A DNA stretch of 64,000 bases from Micromonospora narathiwatensis (GCF_900089605.1 NZ_LT594324.1:3658001-3722000), one strand, 5' to 3'. Counted from the stretch's first letter, positions 45,356 to 54,735 are shown. Made by a program: numbers and translations. Notes: generated by a model from the sequence alone, not told the origin.

Positions 45356-48300
45356 ATCGACCTCACCTGTGGACACTGTTCCCGGTCCGCCGGGCCGGAC
45401 GACCGCTTCTGCGGCGGATGCGGTCGGCCGCTGACGGTTACCTGTCCGAGCTGCGGCCACACCAACAACGCCGAGGCCAACTTCTGCACCAACTGCGGCC
45501 AGCCGCTGCGCGACCACTCCGTCGCGCCCCAGGAGGACCGGCGCCAGGTCAGCGTGCTGTTCATCGACATCGTCGACTTCACCAAGTACGCCGAGCGCGC
45601 CGACCCGGAGCAGGCGCGAGGGCTGCAACAGGTCTACTTCGCCACGGTCCGGCGGCTGGTCCACCACTACGGCGGCGTGGTCGAGAAGTACATCGGCGAC
45701 GCGGTGATGGCGCTGTTCGGCGCGCCGGTGGCGACGGACAACGACGCCCTGCGCTGCGTCCGGGCGGGGCTGGAGCTGCAGCGCAGCCTGGCCCGGCAGC
45801 CGGCCGGCCCGCACCCGCCCCTCGGGTTCCGGGTCGGCATCGCGACGGGTGAGGCGCTGGTCGACCTCACCGCGGCCCGCGACGGCGGCCAGGCGTTCGT
45901 CACCGGCGACGTGGTGAACACCGCCTCCCGGTTGCAGGGACTGGCGCCCACCGGCGGGGTGGTGGTCGACGAGAGCACCTGGGCGGCCACCCGGCACGAG
46001 ATGGAGTACGCCGACCAGCCGCCGGTGACCCTGCGCGGGCGCTCCGCGGTCAGCCGGATCTGGCTGGCGGTCCGCGCCCGACCCCAGCGCGACGCGCACA
46101 CCGCCGAGCTGACCCCGATGGTCAACCGGGACCACGAGCGGGGTCTGCTGGTCAGCGCGCTGCACCGCACCGTCACCGAGCGCACCTCGCAACTGGTGAC
46201 GGTGTTCGGCCCGGCCGGGGTGGGCAAGAGCCGGCTGCTGCGCGAGCTGGCCCGGCACGCGGCGAACCTGCCCGGCTCCCGGGTGACCTGGCTGACCGGC
46301 CACTGCCCGCCGTTCGGCGAGAACGTCACGTACGCGGCGCTGGCCGACATCGTCAAGAGCTGGACCGGGCTGCCCGACTCCGACGATCCGACCGTCAAAC
46401 GCGAGCGCCTGCGGGAACGGCTGGGCCGGTTGGCCGACCCGCACGCGGTGCGGCTGGCCGAGGCGCTGGGCCCGCTGATCGGCGTACCCGGCGAGCGGCT
46501 CACCTCCGCGGAGACCGAGGCGGCCTGGCGGCGGTTCCTGCTCGCGCTCGCCGCGACCGCACCGACGGTGCTCGTCTTCGAGGACATGCACTGGGCGGAC
46601 GAGGCGATGCTCTCCTTCGTCGAGCAGCTCGGCGCGGCGGCCCGGGGCGTGCCGCTGCTGGTGCTCGCCACCGCCCGCCCCGAGCTGCGCGAGCGGCACC
46701 CGGCCTGGACCGGCACGATCAGCGGCGCGATGTCGATCTCGGTGCCGCCGATGCACGACGGGGACATCGACGTCCTCTACTCGCTGCTGCTGGGGCAGGC
46801 CACCCTGCCTTCGGAGGCCCGCGCCCCGCTGATCGAGTTCGCCGACGGCAACCCGCTCTACGCGCAGGAGTACGCGCGGATGCTGCTCGACGGCGGGCTC
46901 GTCGACCCGGCGAAGAACGCGGTCCGGCTCGACCCGGCCGGCGGGTCGGAGATGCCCCGCACCGTGCAGGCGGTCATCGCCAACCGGCTCGACCTGCTCG
47001 ACCCGGCCGATCGCGGGGTGCTCCAGGCCGCCTCGGTGGTCGGGGTGCAGTTCTGGGCGGCGCCGGTGGCGCTGTCGCTCAACCGCCCGGTGGAGTGGGT
47101 GGAGCGGGCGCTGCACCGGCTCCAGCGCCGGGACCTGGTCTACGAGCTGCCCACCTCGACCATGCCCGGGCAACCGGAGTACCGCTTCCGCCACATCCTG
47201 GTGCGGGACGTCTGCTACCAACGGCTGCCCCGGGCCGAACGGGTGTCCCGGCACCAGCGCACCGCCGACTGGCTGGAACAGCTCGCCGACGGCCGGCCAC
47301 ACGACCTGGCCGAGGTGCTGGCCAACCATCGTTGGGCGGCGCACGAGATCGCCCGCACGGTCGGGCTCGACCCGGCCCCGTACGCCCGGGCCACCCGCAC
47401 CGCGCTGCACCGCGCGGCCCGCCGGGCGTACGAGCTGCACGCGCTGGACACCGCGGCCACCCTGGTCGGCCGGGCCCTCGCGGTGGACTGCGGCCCGGAC
47501 CCGACGCTGGAACTGTTCCAGGCCGAGGTGGCGTTCTACCGGGACAGCGACGGGTTCCTGGTCGACGGGGGCACCGAGGTCCTCACCGGGCTGGCCGAGC
47601 GGCTGGCCGGCGCGGGCGACCTGCCGGGCGCGGCGAAGGCCTGGCGGCTGCTGGCCACCGCGGCCTGGGCCCGGGCCGACCGGTCGGAGACGCTGCGCTG
47701 CCTGGACCGGGCGATCGGCCTGCACGCCGGGCTGCCGGACAGCGAGGACAAGGTCGGCGCGCTGCTCGAACTGGCCCGGGTGCACATGCTCGACGCGGCG
47801 GCCGAGCCGGCCTGCGCCGCCGCCCAGGCGGCCACCGAACTGGCCGAGCGGCTGGAGCTGCGCGAGGCGCGGGCGAACGGCCGCATCACCCTCGCCGTGG
47901 CCCGCTACCAGGCCGGGGCCGAGGAGGCGTACGCGGAGCTGGCCGCGATCACCGAGGAGTGCCGGGTGGAGCGGCTGACCAGCCGCCGGCGGGCCGTGCA
48001 CAACCTGGCCTGGGCGTTGCAGGAGGAGGGCGATCTGGCCGGCTCGGCCCGGCTGATCGACGAGCAGCAGTCGATGGACCTGGCCGGCGAGCACGGCCTG
48101 ACGGTGAGTTTCGCCGACCAGTGGACCCGGTCGTACTACAGCGGTGAATGGGCGGCGGCGCTGCGGATGGCCGAGGGGTCGACGCGGCGCCCGACCGACG
48201 AGTGGGACCTGCACATCGTGGCCGTGTCCGGCTGGATCCGTGCCCTGGGCGACGCGCCGGCGGCCGCCCCGCAGGGTGGCGCGGGGCCGGACCTGGTGGA

Positions 48301-48832
48301 CCAGGCGCTGGTCGCCGCCCGGCGCAGCGGCTTCCACCGGGTGCTGCGCTCGACCGTGGCGCACGCGGCGCTGTGCCGGGCGGTCCAGGGCCGCCGCGAG
48401 GAGGCGCTGGCGCTGCTGCGCGAACTGGACGCCGACTGGCGGCGTACCCGGATGATCCCGTTCGCCGAGTGGGTGCCGGCGATCGGGCACGTGGCCGGGG
48501 TGCTCGGCGGCGAGGCGGCGCTGCTGGTGCGCGACCTGCTGGCCCGTGCGCCCCGGGCGACCCGGTGGGCGCGGGCGGCCGGGCGCTCCGCCGACGCGGC
48601 CCTGGCCTGGCGGGCCGGCGACGCGCGGCAGGCGGCCGACCTGCTCACGACGGCGGCCCGCAGCTACGCCGAGATGACCACCGTCACCGACCACGTCATC
48701 GCGTCCGCCCTGTCGGTCGGGCCGCTGGCGGAGGTTGACCCGAAGGGCGCGGCCGACACGCTCGCCCGGGTACGCGCGTTCGCCGAGCGGAACGCCGCGA
48801 GCGGACTGCTCCGCCTCGCCACGGCCGGCTGA
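45356..48832 (+). CDS. Zinc-ribbon / nucleotide cyclase / AAA / TPR signalling protein
   Basis: About 1158 residues. Two zinc ribbons (TCGHCSRSAGPDDRFCGGCG, then TCPSCGHTN with NFCTNCG) cover residues 1-50. A class III cyclase domain (about 65-240) has the metal motif FIDIVDFT and EKYIGDAVMALFG. An AAA/NACHT-like ATPase follows (VFGPAGVGKSRLL Walker A, VLVFEDMHWADE Walker B), then TPR-like helices. The zinc ribbons are in frame, but no ATG, GTG or TTG exists between the in-frame stop at 45278 and the GTG at 45554. ATC at 45356, 6 bases after ACGGAG, is the best start candidate; using the GTG would delete both ribbons. Confidence 0.85.
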   Translation: MDLTCGHCSRSAGPDDRFCGGCGRPLTVTCPSCGHTNNAEANFCTNCGQPLRDHSVAPQEDRRQVSVLFIDIVDFTKYAERADPEQARGLQQVYFATVRRLVHHYGGVVEKYIGDAVMALFGAPVATDNDALRCVRAGLELQRSLARQPAGPHPPLGFRVGIATGEALVDLTAARDGGQAFVTGDVVNTASRLQGLAPTGGVVVDESTWAATRHEMEYADQPPVTLRGRSAVSRIWLAVRARPQRDAHTAELTPMVNRDHERGLLVSALHRTVTERTSQLVTVFGPAGVGKSRLLRELARHAANLPGSRVTWLTGHCPPFGENVTYAALADIVKSWTGLPDSDDPTVKRERLRERLGRLADPHAVRLAEALGPLIGVPGERLTSAETEAAWRRFLLALAATAPTVLVFEDMHWADEAMLSFVEQLGAAARGVPLLVLATARPELRERHPAWTGTISGAMSISVPPMHDGDIDVLYSLLLGQATLPSEARAPLIEFADGNPLYAQEYARMLLDGGLVDPAKNAVRLDPAGGSEMPRTVQAVIANRLDLLDPADRGVLQAASVVGVQFWAAPVALSLNRPVEWVERALHRLQRRDLVYELPTSTMPGQPEYRFRHILVRDVCYQRLPRAERVSRHQRTADWLEQLADGRPHDLAEVLANHRWAAHEIARTVGLDPAPYARATRTALHRAARRAYELHALDTAATLVGRALAVDCGPDPTLELFQAEVAFYRDSDGFLVDGGTEVLTGLAERLAGAGDLPGAAKAWRLLATAAWARADRSETLRCLDRAIGLHAGLPDSEDKVGALLELARVHMLDAAAEPACAAAQAATELAERLELREARANGRITLAVARYQAGAEEAYAELAAITEECRVERLTSRRRAVHNLAWALQEEGDLAGSARLIDEQQSMDLAGEHGLTVSFADQWTRSYYSGEWAAALRMAEGSTRRPTDEWDLHIVAVSGWIRALGDAPAAAPQGGAGPDLVDQALVAARRSGFHRVLRSTVAHAALCRAVQGRREEALALLRELDADWRRTRMIPFAEWVPAIGHVAGVLGGEAALLVRDLLARAPRATRWARAAGRSADAALAWRAGDARQAADLLTTAARSYAEMTTVTDHVIASALSVGPLAEVDPKGAADTLARVRAFAERNAASGLLRLATAG

Positions 48833-48848
48833 GCCGGGCCGCCGCGCG

Positions 48849-49541
48849 TCAGGCGGGTGCCGGTCGCGCCGGCTGGCTCTTCGCCTTCTGCGCGTACGCG
48901 TCGACGTACTCGCGGCCGGAGAGCTCCATCAGCTCGTACATGATCTCGTCGGTGATGGCCCGCTCGACGTACCGGTCGCCGGCCCGCCCCGCGTACCGGG
49001 AGAAGTCCAGCGGGGCGCCGAAACGGATCCGTACCCGCTTGACGTTGGGGATGAGCTGGCCGGGTGGCTGGATCTCGTCGGCGTTGAGCATCGCCGTCGG
49101 CACCACCGGGGCGCCGCTGGCCAGGGCGAGCCGGGCCACGCCGGTCTTGCCCCGGTAGAGCCGGCCGTCGGGCGAGCGGGTGCCCTCGGGGTAGATGCCG
49201 GCGATCCCGCCGGCCCGCAGCACGTCGAGCTGGGTGTCCAGCGCGGCGCTGGCGGCCTGGCCGCCCGACCGGTCGACCGGGATGGTGCCGGAGCCGACGA
49301 AGAACATCTTGGTCAGCCAGCCCTTGATCCCCTTCCCGGTGAAATACTCCGCTTTCGCGATGAATGTGACTTTTCGCTTGACGACGAGCGGCGTGAAGAT
49401 CGAGTCGGAGAAGGAGAGGTGGTTGCTGGCCAGGATGACCGGGCCGGTCGCCGGGATGTTCTCCAGCCCTTCGACCCGTGGCCGGAAGATCAGCCGCAGC
49501 GGCGGGCCGAGGATGACGTACTTCAGCAGCCAGTACAGCAC
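48849..49541 (-). CDS. PlsC-family acyltransferase (Rv2182c-like)
   Basis: A 230-residue 1-acylglycerol-3-phosphate acyltransferase-type enzyme. NHLSFSD (H-x4-D) is near residue 42, FIAKAEYFTGKGIKGWLTK follows, and YPEGTRSPDGRLYRGKTG is motif III. GTG with GGAAGGA. Position and strand match M. tuberculosis Rv2182c. It is a paralogue of the TetR-linked enzyme at 12155-12826. The 49542-49791 gap upstream shows no gene. Confidence 0.9.
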   Translation of the reverse strand: MLYWLLKYVILGPPLRLIFRPRVEGLENIPATGPVILASNHLSFSDSIFTPLVVKRKVTFIAKAEYFTGKGIKGWLTKMFFVGSGTIPVDRSGGQAASAALDTQLDVLRAGGIAGIYPEGTRSPDGRLYRGKTGVARLALASGAPVVPTAMLNADEIQPPGQLIPNVKRVRIRFGAPLDFSRYAGRAGDRYVERAITDEIMYELMELSGREYVDAYAQKAKSQPARPAPA

Positions 49542-49791
49542 CGGAGTCCTTCCAGGCAGGGGCGGTGACGACCACGGTCGGCCGGGCACCCGGCGCGGGC
49601 CGTCGGGGGCGCGTTGGGGCACGCCCCCGGGGGCACCGCCGGCGAGCGGGATCGTCCGGGAGAGCGTACGAACGGGAGCGGCACGCCACAACGCACTCCC
49701 GGAACCGGGTGTGGACGTGTCACGATTCAGGGCACGGCGTGCGGGGCGTCGGAACGGGACGCACCGACGGGTGCGGCGAGGAGGGTGTCCG

Positions 49792-50628
49792 GTGTCAGCG
49801 GGTGGGCCACGCCGAGGGCGGCGGGACAACGGGCTCGACGCGGCCGAGTACGCGGTCGCGGGCGACGTCGATCCGCGCGTCGGCGAACACCTGCTCGACG
49901 TGCTCGCCGCCGGCGGGATCGCGGCGTACCTGCAACCCTCCGCGGACCTGAACCCGGTCACCCGCACCACCACCGTCCCGTCCCGACCGGTCGACCGGCT
50001 CTACGTCGACCGGTCCCACCTGACCACCGCCCGGGACTACCTCACCCAGCTCGCCGACGAGGGCGGCCGCGAGTCGGCCCGGGACGAGCCGGACGTCGAG
50101 GCCGAGTGGGCGAAGATCGTGGCCGGCTTCCACACCGCGCCGGCCGCCGGGAGCCACCCGTGGCCGGCCGCCGAGGACGTCGACGAGCCCCTCGACCCGC
50201 CCGGTACGGGCGCGGGCGCCGGTGGCCGCACCGAGGAGACCGCCGGCCCGACCGCCACCGATGTGCGGCGCCTGCCGTACGCGGCGGACGTCTCCGGGAT
50301 CTCGGTGAACCGCGGCCGGCCCGACGAGCCCTCGCTGCTGGACGGGCTGGACACCTTCGGCGCCGACCTGCCCGACGACGACGAGCACTACACCCCGCCA
50401 CCGCCGCCCCCGCTGCCGCGCTTCTCGAAGTACGCGGTGATCGGCGTGCTCTGCATCGTGCTCGGGTTCGTGTTCTTCCTCTCCCCCACCGTGCTGCCGG
50501 TCACCGACCCGTCGGTGGTGACACTGCTCGGCTTCACCGGCATCCTGGCCGGTTTCGTGATGCTGATCTGGCGGCTGCGTCCGGGCGACTCCGACGAGGA
50601 CGACCCGGACGACGGCGCGGTCGTCTGA
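49792..50628 (+). CDS. Putative membrane protein, function unknown
   Basis: A 278-residue protein. The N-terminal 100 residues form a compact domain (HLLDVLAAGGIAAYLQPSAD, VDRLYVDRSHLTTARDYLTQ) that resembles DUF2007-type signalling domains, followed by an acidic, Pro-rich linker and two hydrophobic segments near 222-243 and 250-270. A polyproline run precedes the first. GTG with GAGGAGGG. No firm function; the N-terminal resemblance is weak. Confidence 0.75.
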   Translation: MSAGGPRRGRRDNGLDAAEYAVAGDVDPRVGEHLLDVLAAGGIAAYLQPSADLNPVTRTTTVPSRPVDRLYVDRSHLTTARDYLTQLADEGGRESARDEPDVEAEWAKIVAGFHTAPAAGSHPWPAAEDVDEPLDPPGTGAGAGGRTEETAGPTATDVRRLPYAADVSGISVNRGRPDEPSLLDGLDTFGADLPDDDEHYTPPPPPPLPRFSKYAVIGVLCIVLGFVFFLSPTVLPVTDPSVVTLLGFTGILAGFVMLIWRLRPGDSDEDDPDDGAVV

Positions 50629-50705
50629 CCCACCTCACCCCCCGTCCGCCGCCCGAATCCCGGGACGGCGGCCCGCCGGGCCGGTCGCGTAACAGTGGTG
50701 TAACT

Positions 50706-50716
50706 TACTGTCAGTA
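50706..50716. promoter_or_regulatory. Palindrome upstream of otsA
   Basis: TACTGTCAGTA is a perfect 11-bp palindrome 80 bases before otsA, in a locally AT-richer stretch that also contains possible promoter hexamers. A candidate regulator site. Confidence 0.4.
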
Positions 50717-50796
50717 GGAATATCGCTGTACGTCACTTCCCGTACCGGCTGTCCGGGTTGCCCGTCTCTCCGGGGGTCGGTCCTCGGCTGATCGGA

Positions 50797-52224
50797 ATGC
50801 CCGAGATGCGACAGAGTCCCCTCGTGGTGGTGGCCAACCGCCTTCCCGTCGACGACAGTGTGGCGCCGGACGGCGCCTTCGAATGGCGCCGCAGCCCCGG
50901 CGGCCTGGTGAGCGCCCTGCACCCGCTGCTCCGCAACACCCCGGCCGCCTGGGTCGGCTGGGCCGGCGGCACCGGCCCGGCACCACACCTGCCCGACGTG
51001 GACGGCGTCCGGATGCACACCGTCGCGCTCACCGGCGACGACCTCCGCGACCACTACGAGGGCTTCGCCAACGCCACCCTCTGGCCGCTCTACCACGACG
51101 CCGTCGAGCAGCCCGAGTACCACCGCCGCTGGTGGGAGGCGTACCAGCGGGTCAACCAGCGGTTCGCCGAGGCCGCCGCCGAGGCGGCCGAGCCGGGCGC
51201 CACGGTCTGGGTGCAGGACTACCACCTCCAGCTGGTCCCCGGGCTGCTCCGGGAACTCCGCCCCGACCTGCGGATCGGCTTCTTCCTGCACGTGCCGTTC
51301 CCGCCGCCGGAGCTGTTCATGCAGTTGCCCCGCCGGACCGAGCTGCTGCGCGGGATGCTCGGCGCCGACCTGATCGGCTTCCAGCGGGCCCAGGCCGCGC
51401 ACAACTTCGCCCAACTGGTGGCCAAGGTGCTCGGGTTGCCCGCCACCGACCGGCGGATCAACGTCGGCGAGCGGGTGGTCCGGGTCGGCGCGTTCCCCGT
51501 CTCCATCGACACCGCCGAGATGGCCGCGCTCGCCGCCCGGCCCGAGGTGGCCGACCGGGCCCGCCGGCTCCGCCAGGACCTCGGCGACCCCGAGCGCGTC
51601 GTCCTCAGCGTCGACCGGATGGACTACACCAAGGGCATCGAGCAGCGGCTCAAGGCGTACCGCGAGCTGCTCGCCAGTGGGGACGTCAAGGTCCGGGACA
51701 CCGTCCTGATCCAGGTCGCGGTGCCCAGCCGGGACCGGGTCGCGCAGTACCAGATCCTCCGGGACCGGGTGGAACACCAGGTCGGCCGGATCAACGGTGA
51801 GTTCGGCCGGGTCGGCGAGCCGGCGATCCACTACCTCAGCCAGCCGTTCGACCGGGCCGAGCTGGTCGCCCTCTACCGGACCGCCGACGTGATGGCGGTG
51901 ACCCCGCTGCGGGACGGGATGAACCTGGTCGCCAAGGAGTACGTCGCCGCCCGGGTGGACGACACCGGGGCACTGCTGCTCAGCGAGTTCGCCGGGGCCG
52001 CCGCCGAGCTGGAGCAGGCGTACCTGGTCAACCCGCACGACCTGGACGGGCTCAAGCAGGGGCTGCTCGCGGCGCTGCGGGCCACGCCCGAGGACGTCGC
52101 CGCGCGGATGCGCGCGATGCGCGGGCACCTGCTCCGCGACGACATCCACGCCTGGGCGCGGTCGTACCTGACCGCCCTGGACGAGACCGGCTCACTGCTG
52201 CGCCGGATCGGCACGACCGACTGA
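50797..52224 (+). CDS. otsA: Trehalose-6-phosphate synthase
   Basis: A 475-residue GT20 enzyme forming trehalose-6-phosphate from nucleotide-glucose and glucose-6-phosphate. VVVANRLPVDD starts the fold, WRRSPGGLVSAL contacts the donor, VWVQDYHLQLVPGLLRE and FFLHVPFPPPELF follow, then VDRMDYTKGIEQRL and TPLRDGMNLVAKEYVAAR. No OtsB phosphatase is adjacent. ATG at 50797; a second ATG 9 bases later is equally possible. Trehalose protects against osmotic and desiccation stress. Confidence 0.94.
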   Translation: MPEMRQSPLVVVANRLPVDDSVAPDGAFEWRRSPGGLVSALHPLLRNTPAAWVGWAGGTGPAPHLPDVDGVRMHTVALTGDDLRDHYEGFANATLWPLYHDAVEQPEYHRRWWEAYQRVNQRFAEAAAEAAEPGATVWVQDYHLQLVPGLLRELRPDLRIGFFLHVPFPPPELFMQLPRRTELLRGMLGADLIGFQRAQAAHNFAQLVAKVLGLPATDRRINVGERVVRVGAFPVSIDTAEMAALAARPEVADRARRLRQDLGDPERVVLSVDRMDYTKGIEQRLKAYRELLASGDVKVRDTVLIQVAVPSRDRVAQYQILRDRVEHQVGRINGEFGRVGEPAIHYLSQPFDRAELVALYRTADVMAVTPLRDGMNLVAKEYVAARVDDTGALLLSEFAGAAAELEQAYLVNPHDLDGLKQGLLAALRATPEDVAARMRAMRGHLLRDDIHAWARSYLTALDETGSLLRRIGTTD

Positions 52225-52240
52225 GGCCGGTGCCCGGCGC

Positions 52241-53062
52241 TCACCCGGCGGCCGGTGCCGGGTCCTTCTCCAGCCAGTCGAGGATCGCGTCGATCGGCTC
52301 CCGCCAGCGGGCGTCGAGCATCAGGTCGTGCCCCATGCCGGGGAAGAGCAGCGGGGCCGAGGCGTACCGGCGGGCGGCCCGGGTCAGCGCGGACGGCGAC
52401 ACCACCCGGTCGTCCGGGCTGCCCAGCACCAGCACCGGCGGGCGGCCCACGGCCGGCTCCGGCTGCCTGCCGGTGACCAGCTGCCACTGGGCCCGCCGGC
52501 CCGCGCGGCCCAGCCGCGAGACGTACCCGCGGGCCTCGCCGTCGGGCAGCTCCCGGCTGAACAGCTGCCGGCGGTGCAGTCGCAGCCGACCGCCGAAGAC
52601 CGCCGGCAGGGTGCCGACCGGGTTGCGGCGCAGCGCGGTGCCGAACGTCCCCCAGCCGCCGAGCACCGGCGCCACCAGCACCGCCGCCCGGGCCGGGTAG
52701 CGGGCCAGGGCGTGTGCCACCACCCGGGCGCCGGCGCCGTGGCCGACCAGCACCGCCTGCCGCGGCAGGCCCGCCGCCGCCTGGACCACGTCATGGGTGT
52801 ACGACCGCAGCGTCGCCTCCGGCGCCGGCGCGCTGGCGCCGTGCCCGCGCAGGCTGAGCGCGTACGCCGGGAAGCCCCGGGACGCGGCGTGCCCCAGCCA
52901 GTGCTCGGCGAACGCCCACGCCCCGTGCCCGAACCCGGGTACGAAAAGCAGCGGCGGCTTCGCCGCCTCCAGCTCGGGCACCACGGTCAGCACCTCGCGG
53001 CGGGCCGGGCGCTCCGGACGGGCCCACTCCCACGGCCGGACGATCCGGACCCGTTCCGTCAT
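52241..53062 (-). CDS. Alpha/beta hydrolase fold protein lacking the nucleophile Ser
   Basis: A 273-residue alpha/beta hydrolase. LLFVPGFGHGAWAFAEHWL gives the oxyanion loop, SPDDRVVSP the acid residue and FPGMGHDLMLD the His. The nucleophile elbow reads LVGHGAGARVV: G-H-G-A-G instead of G-x-S-x-G, so the serine is Gly. It may be a binding protein or use another mechanism. The ATG overlaps the last unit of a mini-ORF array (ATGA), whose AAAGGG is its ribosome site. Cotranscribed with the flavin monooxygenase upstream. Confidence 0.83.
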   Translation of the reverse strand: MTERVRIVRPWEWARPERPARREVLTVVPELEAAKPPLLFVPGFGHGAWAFAEHWLGHAASRGFPAYALSLRGHGASAPAPEATLRSYTHDVVQAAAGLPRQAVLVGHGAGARVVAHALARYPARAAVLVAPVLGGWGTFGTALRRNPVGTLPAVFGGRLRLHRRQLFSRELPDGEARGYVSRLGRAGRRAQWQLVTGRQPEPAVGRPPVLVLGSPDDRVVSPSALTRAARRYASAPLLFPGMGHDLMLDARWREPIDAILDWLEKDPAPAAG

Positions 53063-53299
53063 CGGGCCACCCTTTCGCTCGCGACTGCGGGGCTCCGCTT
53101 CGCTGCACTCCTCGCGCTCACCGGGCTACCCTTTCGTTCGCGACTGCGGGGCTCCGCTTCGCTGCGCTCCTCGCGCTCACCGGGCTACCCTTTCGTTCGC
53201 GACTGCGGGGCTCCGGCTTCGCTGCACTCCTCGCGCTCACCGGGCTGCCCTTTCGTTCGCGACTGCGGGGCTCCGCTTCGCTGCGCTCCTCGCGCTCAC
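53059..53299 (-). repeat. Tandem 59-bp mini-ORF relay (four units)
   Basis: Four near-identical units, with GCGACTGCGG at 53081, 53140, 53199 and 53259 on the plus strand (59, 59 and 60 apart). Read on the minus strand each unit opens with GTG overlapping the stop before it, runs 20 codons, carries AAAGGG near its end and stops by overlapping the next start. One inserted base fuses two units, giving frames 53237-53299 (20 aa), 53118-53240 (40 aa) and 53059-53121 (20 aa). The chain links the monooxygenase stop to the hydrolase ATG. Confidence 0.85.
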
Positions 53300-54702
53300 C
53301 GGCCGCCCTCCAGGTCGTACAGGGCACGCTGGAGCGCGCGTAGGTAGTCGACGTGCCCGATCTCGAACCAGTGCCGGGTGCTGTCCTTGACCTTCCCCGA
53401 GTAGCGCTGGCCGAGGCCGGCGGCCACCTTGCGGCCGAACGCGGCGGCCCGCTCCGGCCGGGTGGCGCGGAGGGCCAGCAGCCGGGCGAAGAGCACGCTC
53501 TGCCAGTGCGCGATGGGGAAGACCCCGGAGTCCGGCTGCACCAGGCCGACCACGGCCAGGGTGGGGTGGCCGGCGGTGAAGGCGTTCAGCCAGAGTCGGG
53601 GGCGGCCGGTGCCGTCGGCGTCGCCGAGCACCGCGCCGTCGAGGAACTCGAAGCGCGGCAGGTAACCGGTGGCGAAGACGACCAGCTCCGGGTCGATCTC
53701 CCGCCCGTCGGTCAACGCCACCGTACGGTCGTGGAACCGGGCCACGTCCGGCACCGGGGTGATCTGCCCGTGGCCGACGTGGTAGACGAGCTGGCTGTTG
53801 GCGATCGGGTGGGTCTCGTAGACCCGGTGGTCCGGCTTGGGCAGCCCGAACCGGGTCAGGTCGCCGACGGTCAGCCGCAGCGTCCAGTGGTAGAGCCACT
53901 GCCGCACGCGCAGCGGCACCCGCAGCGCGAGCAGGGTGTCGTTGACCTGGTCGGCGGGGCGGCCGAAGACATACTTCGGGGCGTACCAGTAGCCCCGCCG
54001 GGCCGAGTGCCAACAGCGGGACGCCTGCTGGGCCGCCTCGACCGCGATGTCGCAGCCGGTGTTGCCGGCGCCGACCACCAGCACCCGCTTGCCGCGCAGT
54101 TGCGCCGAGTCCTTGTACGACGAGGCGTGCATGACCTCGCCACGGAACTCCTCCAGCCCCTCGTACCGGGGCAGCTTCGGCGACCAGTTGTGTCCGTTGG
54201 CCAGCACCACCGCCGCGTACCGGGAGGTGCGTTCGGGTCCGTAGCCGCCGGTGCTGCGGGTGGTGACGTCCCAGCGGTCCCCGTCGACCGGCTCCACCCG
54301 GACCACCTCGGTGCCGAACCAGACGTGCTGGCGCAGGTCGAAGTGGTCGGCGTAGCGCTCGAAGTAGGACAGCAGCTGGGCGTGGTGCGGGTAGTCCGGC
54401 CAGTCGTCCGGCATCGGGAAGTCGGGGAACTGGGTGAACGGCCGCGACGAGATGAGGTGGGTGCTGGCGTACACCGGGCTGCGGTCGTGCCGCCAGTTCC
54501 ACGCGCCGCCGACGCCGGTCTCCCGCTCGTAGCAGTCGACGCCGAAGCCGTGCTCGCGGAGGTTCTTCACGGCGGTGAGGCCGCTGGCGCCGGCGCCGAT
54601 GACGCAGACGGTGTCGCCCCGGTCGGAGACCGGGCGGCCGTCCCGGGTCGGGGCGACCGCCGGGTCCGGGCCGGAGTGGCCGAGGTCGGTGGAGGAGGAC
54701 AC
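53296..54702 (-). CDS. Flavin-containing monooxygenase
   Basis: A 468-residue class B flavoprotein monooxygenase. The FAD site is VCVIGAGASGLTAVKNLREHG near residue 32, the NADPH site RVLVVGAGNTGCDIAVEAAQ near 205, and VVFATGYLPRFEF near 365 is the second signature. HASSYKDSAQLRGKRVL between them resembles the FMO motif FxGxxxHxxxY/K. It oxygenates a nitrogen, sulfur or carbonyl substrate that cannot be read from sequence. GTG with AAGGAG. The stop starts the mini-ORF relay. Confidence 0.88.
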   Translation of the reverse strand: MSSSTDLGHSGPDPAVAPTRDGRPVSDRGDTVCVIGAGASGLTAVKNLREHGFGVDCYERETGVGGAWNWRHDRSPVYASTHLISSRPFTQFPDFPMPDDWPDYPHHAQLLSYFERYADHFDLRQHVWFGTEVVRVEPVDGDRWDVTTRSTGGYGPERTSRYAAVVLANGHNWSPKLPRYEGLEEFRGEVMHASSYKDSAQLRGKRVLVVGAGNTGCDIAVEAAQQASRCWHSARRGYWYAPKYVFGRPADQVNDTLLALRVPLRVRQWLYHWTLRLTVGDLTRFGLPKPDHRVYETHPIANSQLVYHVGHGQITPVPDVARFHDRTVALTDGREIDPELVVFATGYLPRFEFLDGAVLGDADGTGRPRLWLNAFTAGHPTLAVVGLVQPDSGVFPIAHWQSVLFARLLALRATRPERAAAFGRKVAAGLGQRYSGKVKDSTRHWFEIGHVDYLRALQRALYDLEGGR

Positions 54703-54721
54703 CGGGAAAATCTCCTTTGTG

Positions 54722-54735
54722 CGGCACGTGTGCCG
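54722..54735. promoter_or_regulatory. Dyad upstream of the flavin monooxygenase
   Basis: CGGCACGTGTGCCG is an almost perfect palindrome (six pairs) 20 bases before the start codon, with CACGTG in it. A candidate operator for the monooxygenase-hydrolase operon. Confidence 0.4.

Noticed and set aside
49542..49791. Possible small gene upstream of the 49792 membrane protein
   Set aside because: All frames lack a ribosome site and recognisable composition; treated as promoter region.
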